DNA from: Pleurotus ostreatus/Saccharomyces cerevisiae fusant
Taxonomy: Eukaryota > Opisthokonta
Direction of reading: 5' to 3'
DNA: 19,896 nucleotides
Assembly: GCA_024196135.1 (NCBI GenBank)
Contig: JAMQCK010000569.1
Location: 1-19,896, forward strand
Shown here in pieces: positions 11,014 to 18,140 of this stretch. The notes beneath the pieces are model-generated. The model was not told the origin of the DNA. It saw nothing but the letters and a program-made list of their open reading frames with translations, and ran no database searches. The stretch's first letter is position 1; each line of letters begins with the position of its first letter. The translations under genes and the position numbers were made by a program.

Positions 11014-11868
11014 TCATCGGAAGGTCGAGTGAATGGCGCAGCAAAAAGCAATGCAGTTTCGAATCGTCAAGAGGGTCGAGACAAGATCGGAAAGAACGCT
11101 ATTAGCCTCATTCGCCGCCCACATTACACAACAAAACGCACCGTGTGCACGCAGGCCGCTGGGTCCCGCCACCGCATAGGCGCCGCCGCCCATCTCGTCT
11201 CGCCGTCCCGGACCCATCTCGTCGCGCCGCACGGGCCCTATGTCATCCCGCCGCATCTGCCCCATGCTGATCTCCCGGTGCGGGCCCGCCATGTCGTCGC
11301 GGCGGTGTGGAGGGTTCATGTCAACGTCACGCCGATGAGGCGCGCTGATGTCGTCCCGCCGATGGGGTCCAGGTATGTCGTCGCGTCGGTGCGGACCTGG
11401 GATATGCGGACCGCTGATCTCTCGGGGTACGCCTATGTCGTCCCGCCTGTGGGGGCCCGGCATATCGTCGCGTCGGTGGGGGCCAGGAATATGCGGGCCG
11501 CCCATGTGCGAGCCGCCGATGTCTTCGCGTCGATGACTGCTCTCTTCACGTCGGTGCGGGCCCGTCATGTGTACGCCGACCATGCTGTCTTCGCGGCGGA
11601 CTACGTCTTCCCGCCTCGCCGCCTCCTCCCTTCGCCCCGCGTCTTCCCTTCTGCTGGCTTCCTCGCGCCTAGCCATTTCTTCTCTCCTCGCCATCTCCCT
11701 TTGATTGAATTCTTGTCGCATGATCGCATCGTGCCTCGCCGCCGCGTTCAACCCGCCATAGGGAATCTCGTTCGGACGGGGGAAATACGCGTCGTCTCGT
11801 CTAGGGACAGAGTCCTCGCGTCGGTGCGCGGAGGCGGCGGACGGTGGTGTGGTATATGAGGGGGGCAT
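11014..11868 (-). CDS. Low-complexity GPHRRDD-repeat protein; ends unresolved
   Basis: The open frame encodes a strongly repetitive, charged protein: a block of Ala-Arg-Arg-Glu repeats (MARREEMARREEASRRED), then about a dozen degenerate octapeptides around GPHRRDDI, then GPGRRDEMGGG. No folded domain is recognised, and it should be largely disordered. The first usable ATG in frame is 11868 (MPPSYTTPP). The frame is open upstream to a TAG at 12060-12058, so another exon may precede it. After AGPSGLRAHG the compositional character changes abruptly at a strong donor (GTGCGT, 11141), so the last 42 codons to the stop at 11014 are probably intron. Only 113 nt separate that stop from the Sds3-like ATG on the same strand. 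Joining 11141 to the acceptor at 10906 keeps phase and would make this the N-terminal part of the Sds3-like protein. Confidence 0.55.
   Translation of the reverse strand: MPPSYTTPPSAASAHRREDSVPRRDDAYFPRPNEIPYGGLNAAARHDAIMRQEFNQREMARREEMARREEASRREDAGRREEAARREDVVRREDSMVGVHMTGPHRREESSHRREDIGGSHMGGPHIPGPHRRDDMPGPHRRDDIGVPREISGPHIPGPHRRDDIPGPHRRDDISAPHRRDVDMNPPHRRDDMAGPHREISMGQMRRDDIGPVRRDEMGPGRRDEMGGGAYAVAGPSGLRAHGAFCCVMWAANEANSVLSDLVSTLLTIRNCIAFCCAIHSTFR
11195..11570 (-). repeat. Coding tandem repeat, about 24-nt unit (GPHRRDDI)
   Basis: Degenerate tandem octapeptide repeats built on G-P-H-R-R-D-D-I/M, with variants RREESS, RREDIG, RRDVDM and RRDEMG. On the + strand this appears as recurring GTCGTC(C/G)CG...GGTGNGG(G/A)CC blocks. 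The unit is 8 codons, with some copies longer by 2-5 residues. Confidence 0.75.
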
Positions 11869-12546
11869 GGATCGTGTTGCGTATTGAAGAGGGTTTTGCT
11901 GATGATATGCTTCAATTTGGTTCTCCCTTGTGTTGTCTTCGTCTCCGATGTTGGCGTTGGTCTTCGAGGGGCGTCGCTGAGTCGAACTATGAGGCGACAC
12001 GAAGGAGGTGCGGCGAAAGCGTCCGTGAAGATAAGAGCGCCGCGATAGCCTTTCGCACTACGCAGATTTGCGACACCGGGGAGTGGGAGATGAGTTCAGG
12101 TGACGGATCGACCGTCTTTGCTCTGCGGGCTCGGACCGACGACCGCGCTTCCCCCGGATCGCGTGGCGCAACAATGGCCACGTGCGGCGATCAGTTCTCG
12201 GCGGGATAACGTTTCTCGAAGTTGAACTTGAGCTAGGGCGTGTGGCAGGTTCATTGCCATACGTGCTCCTTCGTAGCTTGATGCGAAGAGCTCGCCCACT
12301 ACGCAGTACCGCGTCCGCGAAGCAAAATGTGCAATCTGACTTCATTCCCGGACGTCCCCCGGGCCGCCGAGGCCCCAACACTGAAAACAGAAGGACGCGC
12401 TTCACTCCTCCACCTCACGTTCAGGCCCAGCTTTGAGCTTTCAAGATGTACACGAAATCCATTGTCAAGCCGAATCAATAGGAATCAAACAAAATGGCAG
12501 ACGGGGAAAGTACGCGGACGCCGTCCAATGTGCGTGCATGAGCCGT
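11869..12546. other. Region between the repeat protein and the Sec72-like gene
   Basis: No confident gene. On the - strand the frame of the repeat protein stays open from about 12405 to its start, apart from one TAG at 12060-12058. Upstream exons are therefore possible, but composition alone could explain the openness. The right end should include the 3' UTR of the Sec72-like gene. Confidence 0.45.
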
Positions 12547-13617
12547 CTACGCCTCGCCATTGGGCGTGATCTGGGGCACAGATTCCCGCTGCTGGGCCTC
12601 CGCACGCTCAATCTCGTCGAGAAGGTTTTTGAGCTCCTATTATGCAATTGAGTAGATGCAAGGAGGAGCCTCAGGCAGAAGACGTACCACGCTGGCGGGC
12701 TCGAAGGCAAGACCCTGGCGCGCAGCGGCTGCCGCCTCTGAGAGGGAGCCAAGCTGTTGCAAGGCCTTTGCGCGACGGAAGTGACCCTTCGACCAAGGGC
12801 GACTGTGAGGGGAGTATATATTAGCACTACGAATAGGATATTCGATGGTGACACGTACCGGATTTCGACAACGGCATTGGCATCCGCAAGAGCAGAGATG
12901 GGGTCTTGTACTTCAAGGAAGGAGGCGGCTCTATATGAGGGGATAATATGAGCACTTTGAGTAGGGCACAAGATTGGATCGACACGCACCTGTTGGATAG
13001 GATGGCGCTCACGTCCTCGCGCATGAATTGCGATGCCTCCCATGGCGGACGTTGTACGGCGACCGACGCTGCCATCGTGTACTTGGATACCGCCTGCTGA
13101 TGCTGCCCAGCCTTGAACAGTTTCTGCAAGGAAGCCCCACGTCAGCAATCCCTTCCCCAGTATAATGAACGCCACCACTCACATTCCCCTCCTCCTTCAA
13201 CCCCGTCACCGCCGCTTGCAGCTCTCTGCTCATCACCTGCGGCGGCGGCGGGCACCGCAAATTCGGGTTCTTCGCCAGCAACCGCGACAGCCGGTTCAGG
13301 TGCGCGTAGTCCACGTCGCACGCCGCGCACTTCTCGAGCTTGTGCTCCGGGCAGAGCACCATGTACGGCTCTTGGGCATGGAATGCAATGGGCTGGGGCT
13401 CAAAGGTCGCGTCAATTGCCTCGAGGAGCGCGGGGTCGGTCTGTGGGGGCATCATCGGGCGCGGCGCGCCGGGTGGGGGCATGGGGATGCGTTGCGCGCC
13501 GGGTGGGAGACGCTGCCCGGGGGCTAGGCGAATGGCGCCGGGCGGCAGCTGTCCTGGGGCAGGTTGCGGCTGCGCCTGCGATTGAGGGGGCGCATTAGGT
13601 GGGGCGGTGGAAGCCAT
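12547..13617 (-). CDS. SEC72: Sec72-like TPR protein of the ER translocon
   Basis: Five exons, 13617-13183, 13123-12990, 12930-12859, 12802-12688 and 12636-12547, give exactly 281 aa. The four introns (59, 59, 56, 51 nt) all have GTGAGT, GTGCGT or GTACGT donors and CAG or TAG acceptors. The N-terminus (residues 1-60) is Pro/Gln-rich. A Cys-containing motif follows (LCPEHKLEKCAACDVDY) with LAKNPNLRCPPPP. From about residue 135 there are tetratricopeptide repeats: LKEEGNKLFKAGQHQQAVSK, RPPWEASQFMREDVSAILSN, a RAASFLEVQDPISALADA repeat, and RRPWSKGHFRRAKALQQLG. This order matches fungal proteins annotated as Sec72, the cytosolic Sec63-complex subunit that helps post-translational translocation into the ER. 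The exon structure is very secure. The Sec72 role is inferred, and a related TPR co-chaperone cannot be excluded. Confidence 0.88.
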
Positions 13618-13726
13618 GGGAGATGATCAGAGCAGAAGTAAAGGTCGGCAGCGTGTCGCGTTGTCGTGTCAAGTGTACTTCACGCCGCGTCCCTGTTGTG
13701 GTGTGCACGGTTGCTGGTTTGACCAC

Positions 13727-13799
13727 GACTCGATAGCTAAGTGGTTATAGCGTGGGATTGCAGATCCTAAGGTCCCGTGTTCAAATCACGGTCGGGTCT
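13727..13799 (+). tRNA. tRNA-Cys (GCA), intronless
   Basis: A full 73-nt cloverleaf folds by hand. The acceptor stem GACTCGA pairs with TCGGGTC with one G-U pair. The D-arm GCTA/TAGC closes an 8-nt loop. The anticodon stem TGGGA/TCCTA has one G-U pair, and loop TTGCAGA gives anticodon GCA at 13760-13762. The variable loop is AGGTC. The T-arm CCGTG-TTCAAAT-CACGG is perfect. The base at 73 is T, the usual discriminator of tRNA-Cys. Internal A box TAGCTAAGTGG (13734-13744) and B box around GTTCAAATC (13779-13787) are present. There is no intron and, as in eukaryotes, no encoded CCA. Confidence 0.95.
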
Positions 13800-13827
13800 C
13801 TAAGCGTCACAGCGTCAGCGGACTGTG

Positions 13828-13832
13828 TTTTT
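13828..13832 (+). terminator. Pol III terminator of tRNA-Cys
   Basis: First run of five T residues downstream of the tRNA, 29 nt after its 3' end. Four or more T residues normally stop RNA polymerase III. Confidence 0.6.
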
Positions 13833-14590
13833 GCTGGGGTGGAAAAGAATCATGGGCATAGCACAGAGGAGAGACTGTTGCAGAATGCCAAGGGAGACTA
13901 TTGCAGAAAGAGTGTGATGTTGACAACATGCTTTAGCTATCCATCGATTCTGGGGCTTCTTTAGTGCGCATCCGCAGGCAGGCTCGGATGCTCTTCACAT
14001 GAACACACGCCCTTCAAGAGCTGCAGGGCCACATAGGACGGAGAAATCAGAAGTACCATATCTTTCTGAACAGCACAGAAACGAAAGCAGCGAGCCAGAG
14101 AAAGTCGTAACATGGGTGATCAGTCAATGGATCGTGTCAAGACGTGCAAAAGATTTGGTATGTATGTATGAACGGGACAACAAATGGGGTATCGGGCGCG
14201 CAATATGTAGGAGGTACAAAGTAAGGATGACAGTAGGTTTGTGCAGATGAGTAAGAGATGACTGCGTGTATATACTATGGCAAGGGCACAGGAGAGGGCG
14301 AAGCAGTCAACGAAGCAGGACATGAAGGGCAGAATCATAAAGGAAGCTCGTGAAGGGACATGATGGACGGGATAGCAACGACGGATGTATGTTGACCGAA
14401 CCAAAGTACCATTGGAATCGCAGAATATGTGTAGGCCCGATATAATATTGTTCCACCGTTCGAGGATATGCGCGAAATGTTCTTGTAGGAGGTCGTATCA
14501 GGGAAAGGAAGGCGTGGCATGCGAGCCGAGGGCGACTGGGAGGCTTGAAGAAGACGACGAGAGGAGAGCGAAGTCTTTGACGTTCTCGCG
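13833..14590. other. Region downstream of the GATA gene
   Basis: The 758 nt lie between the tRNA terminator and the stop codon of the GATA gene on the - strand, so its 3' UTR should be here. The sequence is less GC-rich than the coding parts. Frames on either strand are short and show nothing recognisable. I see no gene. Confidence 0.55.
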
Positions 14591-17205
14591 CTAGTCAACT
14601 TCCATTCCGTCCTCCTCGTCGCTCTCAGACATGTCCTGCTTCTCCCGCCCCTCCGCCTTCTGGCGCCTCTTCACCATCTTCGCGTACACCAGCCCGCACG
14701 CGTTGCACAGCGTCCGCGGTCCTGCAATGACATGTCAGCGTTCGTCCTCCATGCACCGGAACCCAAAAGAACGGAAGCCCTCGAAGTGCAGCGGAGAAAC
14801 ACACGGATATCATGCAAGTTTATATCGAGACACTCACCCATCGGCCCCCTCCTCCACTCCGGTGTCGTCGTCGCATCGCAACCCAGACAAGTCTGCCCCT
14901 CACCCTCCATCGCATGTATCAACTGCGACTGCCCCACCGCGGGCGGCGGCGGCAATCCCCTCGACGCCTCCGGCGACGCCATCTTCGCTGCCTCAGGCGA
15001 CGAGGACACCTTCACAGGCGTCGTCGGCTCCCGTCCATTTCGTGGCGGCCCGCCTCCTTCTCGCCCAACTGCTGCACCTTCTCGTCCATCGCGGCCGTTC
15101 ACGCCACCGTCTCGTCCCATTGCTGCACCGTCTCGTCCGTTCACGCCACCGTCTCGTCCATTCGCCGCACCTTCCCTCCCATTCACACCCGCGCTGCTGA
15201 CCCGGTCTACCTCGACGACCTCCCACTGCACACCCCGCTCCCCACGCATCATACGTACGTTCGCGTGCGCGGCGGCAAACATAGTCTCAAGGGCCTCGAT
15301 GGGCGGCTTGAAATGGACGTCGGCGGTGAAGTCGGACTGGAGGGCGCGCGCGCCATCGAGGACGACGCGACAGGAGCGGAGGAGCTGCGGAGAGTGAATA
15401 AGTTCGCAGTCAGTGAGTGTGTGAAGAGTAGATGAAGGGACAGTAGACGTGGGGAAACGATGGTAGAGGTAATAGACAAAATAGATGGAGCAGAGACGCA
15501 CATTCTGGTAATCGATCTGAATCCTTGGTGAGGGTGTTCGCGCATATTCGTTCGTAGGTGGCGGAGGCGGAGGCGGCGATGAGGCGTGTCCGTTGACCGA
15601 TGGATGTCCATTGGTTGCCGAGTGCCCGTTTGGCGTCAACGGTCCGTTCGCTGGTGGCGAGCCATTCATCAAAGGGCGCCCATTTGATGGCGCATGCCCG
15701 TTCATTGGAGGATGTCCATTCGTTGGTGGCGAGTGCCCGTTCGTAGGCGGAAACCCATTGGAAAGAGCATGACTAATTGTTGGTGGCGAGTACCCGTTGA
15801 TTAGCGGCGCTTGGCTGCTACTTGGTGGGTGGCCGTTTCCTGGGGGTCTTGTCAAACTGACTGACGCCCGCTGCCCATTCGACAATGATCTTTGACCGTT
15901 CGTGAGCGGTTGCGCGCCTATTGAGGCACGTTGCTCGCTGGCTGGTGGCCCATAACCATTCGGAGGTGGCCGATGGCCGTTCGAATCAACGCGCATCGAG
16001 GTCTCACCGCGCAGACTCGTATCGACCCGCATCGAGGTCTCGCCGCGCATCGACGCGTCACCCCGCGTAGCATTGCTGCGTAGCGGCTCGGGCGGCGGCA
16101 CTGCCGGGGTAGGATATGTTGCGGGATATGCCTGCTGCAATGACGAAGCGGGCACCTGCGATGAGCTGGCCGAGCGCGGGGCGCTAGAAGGTCCGGGCTG
16201 AGGGGCACCAGAAGACCCGGTATGGGTGGCACTAGAAGTGTACGAGGAACTCGACGGGTGAGGAGCTCCCGATGGGTATGGTGCGCTGGATGACTGCGGG
16301 GCGGAGGATGGGTAGGAGGCGCTGGACGACGCAGTGGCGTTGGGTGGAGGTGGTTGGGCAGGCTGCGTCGGTTGAGGTGCTTGCGCGTATGGCTGTCCAT
16401 ATCCCCACTGCTGTCTTGACGCATCGTAGGATTGTCGTTGTGCCTCGTACGCCTGTCGGTCGTACGCCGGCCGCGGAGCAGCTTCGTACTGCCGCGAGGA
16501 CTCGTACCCAGGCGCCACTGTTCGCGACACCTCCTGCGGTCGCTGAGACTCGTACGACGCTCGTGAGGCTTCGTATGCATTCCTCGGTGCTTCGTAGCTA
16601 TTCCTTTGCGCATCAAAGCTTGTCCTCTGAGCATCAAAACTCGTCCGCGGCGCTTCGAAGCTCGCTCGTGAGGAGTCGTAAGCGGGCCGTTGTGCCTCGT
16701 ACTCGGCTCGCGCGGAGTACGGCGGGCGCTGTTGCGTGTCGTAGGAGGGGGAGGGGGGACTGTTCGCGCGTACGCTGCCCCCGTTTACAGAGCCGTATGT
16801 GGGGTAGGAAACAGGCGCCGCGGGTGAGGGCGAGACGTACTGCTGCTGTGCTTGCGAAGCTTGGTGGGTGGGGGCGGACAGAGCATGTAGGGGAGCGGGT
16901 GCGCGCTGCTGCGATGATGCTTGGGCGCGAGATTGTTGGTGGGGATGGGGGTGTTGGTGCTGGGAGTGGGCGTAGGGCTGCTGAGCCGTGTACGCGGATG
17001 GCGGTGGCGGGATTGTCCCGGTGTGCTGCTGAGGCTGGGCTGCAGGAGCCGAGTAGTGGTGCGGGTGCTGGAGCGCACTTGAAGGGTGCACGCCGCCACT
17101 CACGGCACGGGCGTTGCGGGCATAAGAGGATGGTTCATGGCCGTAGGTATATCCGTACGAAGGCGGCGGGACGGTGTACATGTATCGTCCGTCAGAGGTC
17201 GCCAT
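14591..17205 (-). CDS. GATA-type zinc-finger transcription factor, 793 aa
   Basis: Exons are 17205-15502, 15384-14838 and 14721-14591, with introns of 117 nt (GTGCGTCTC...CCGCAG) and 116 nt (GTGAGTG...TTGCAG). The second splits the zinc finger. The joined finger is at residues 734-759, C-x2-C-x18-C-x2-C, reading CLGCDATTTPEWRRGPMG then PRTLCNACGLVYAKM, followed by a basic tail (VKRRQKAEGREK) and an acidic end (SESDEEDGMEVD). The 18-residue loop is the fungal class seen in WC-2-like factors, but no PAS domain is seen. A short conserved-looking block precedes it (FTADVHFKPPIEALETMF, with VQWEVVEVD). The remaining 560 N-terminal residues are low complexity: Tyr/Gln/Pro-rich, an aromatic heptad repeat, and NGH repeats. 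Expected to bind GATA sites in promoters; the target pathway cannot be told from sequence. The first intron is in frame and stop-free, so its retention would insert 39 residues. Confidence 0.92.
15580..15985 (-). repeat. NGH repeat tract in the GATA factor
   Basis: Coding repeats of Asn-Gly-(His/Arg/Tyr/Gln) separated by 3-6 mostly Pro/Ser/Thr residues, for example PPTNGHSPPTNGHPPMNGHA. On the + strand they are recurring CCATTNG or CCGTTNG blocks. Period is roughly 15-24 nt. Confidence 0.75.
16534..16701 (-). repeat. Eight tandem 21-nt units encoding an aromatic heptad
   Basis: Eight in-frame copies of a 7-residue unit [YF][ED]xxRxx fill the segment without interruption: YEAQRPA, YDSSRAS, FEAPRTS, FDAQRTS, FDAQRNS, YEAPRNA, YEASRAS, YESQRPQ. 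Looser copies continue towards the C-terminus (YESSRQ, YEAQRQS, YDASRQQ). Confidence 0.85.
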
Positions 17206-18140
17206 CAGGATTGTGTACTGGGCTTGAAGGGACCGAGAGAGAGATGCCGAGCTCGTCTTAGCGCAGCTTCTTGAAGAGGGGCGGACAATGCAGCGTCGGG
17301 AACCGTACGTCCGATGTAAGCGGCGTGTGCGCTTACGTGACAGCTGGGGAGCAGGGGGGCAGCCGAGAGCAGCGTCTGAGGCCTAGAGGGAAGGGTATGC
17401 GTCAACGAGCATGGGAGCAGGACGAGGACCGTGCGAGGACCGTGTCGGCAACATCCTCGCATATTGCCCCCGCAATCCACCTGATCCCGATCATCTTCCC
17501 CTCCCCCTCTCGTCGCTCATCACGTTGCCCAACTCAGATTCAGTCCCCGGATTTCCTGGTCACAATTCATGCGTCTCTCTCCCCTTCGCAAAGGTCTCTT
17601 GCAAAATTTCCCTGCGAAAAAGCATGCCCTCGGCTTCTCCGCAGCCCACAGCGTGCCCATAGAAGACCCCATCGATATCTGCGCTTCAATGCCATATCTC
17701 CCCCCTACCCTAGTCACCACACCCAGCGTTCTATGAAGTCCATATCAGGAAGCCCTTGTGCCCAAAATTGTCCCCATCCGCCCTATTCAATCTCCATCTC
17801 TGCGCACATCAAAGCAAAGCAGACCGTACGCACCTCTATGTAGGGTGCGAACATCTCGTCTTCCCCAGTCCTGTGCAAATCCAACATAATTTATTGCCGT
17901 AAACGACACAGGGAATTAAATCATGCAGGTGTAAGCAAAGAGCGTAAGTATGGGTGATTGACTGTGAGTATGGTTCCGATGCTGAACGAACCGATGGATG
18001 CGAACGATGATGGACTGTTGCGTTAAACAAACAAAGGAAAGCAGCACGAGTTAGAGAGTTAGATATGTTCCTTCAGGCGGACCTTTGTGCGCCTCGATGA
18101 TCTCCAGATGAGACTTGGACTATCCTGACGCGACCCCAGG
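17206..18140. other. Promoter region of the GATA gene
   Basis: The 935 nt separate the GATA start from the stop of the right-edge gene, both on the - strand. It should hold the GATA promoter and 5' UTR and the 3' UTR of the right-edge gene. An 11-nt tandem duplication (CGAGGACCGTG, 17423-17444) and a dyad are present. The + strand frame at about 17271-17843 has no recognisable domain, and I do not call it a gene. Confidence 0.55.
17316..17336. promoter_or_regulatory. 7-bp inverted repeat GTAAGCG/CGCTTAC
   Basis: GTAAGCG (17316-17322) and CGCTTAC (17330-17336) form a perfect dyad with a 7-nt spacer, about 110 bp upstream of the GATA start codon. It overlaps a TTACGTGA-like element. It could be a regulator site, but chance is not excluded. 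Confidence 0.3.

Noticed and set aside
10798..11859. Long + strand frame opposite the GPHRRDD repeat
   Set aside because: Its content (repeated valine, histidine and arginine blocks) simply mirrors the repeat on the other strand. The - strand version has the more regular period, though the repeat-protein call itself is only moderate.
13721..13733. tRNA starting at GACCACGA with a bulged acceptor stem
   Set aside because: Shifting the 5' end to 13727 gives a full 7-bp acceptor stem with one G-U pair and correct TA at positions 8-9, so no bulge is needed.
17271..17843. Possible + strand gene in the GATA promoter region
   Set aside because: The translation has no domain, is Ser/Pro/Arg-rich as expected from composition, and lies between a start codon and a stop codon of flanking - strand genes where UTRs are expected.
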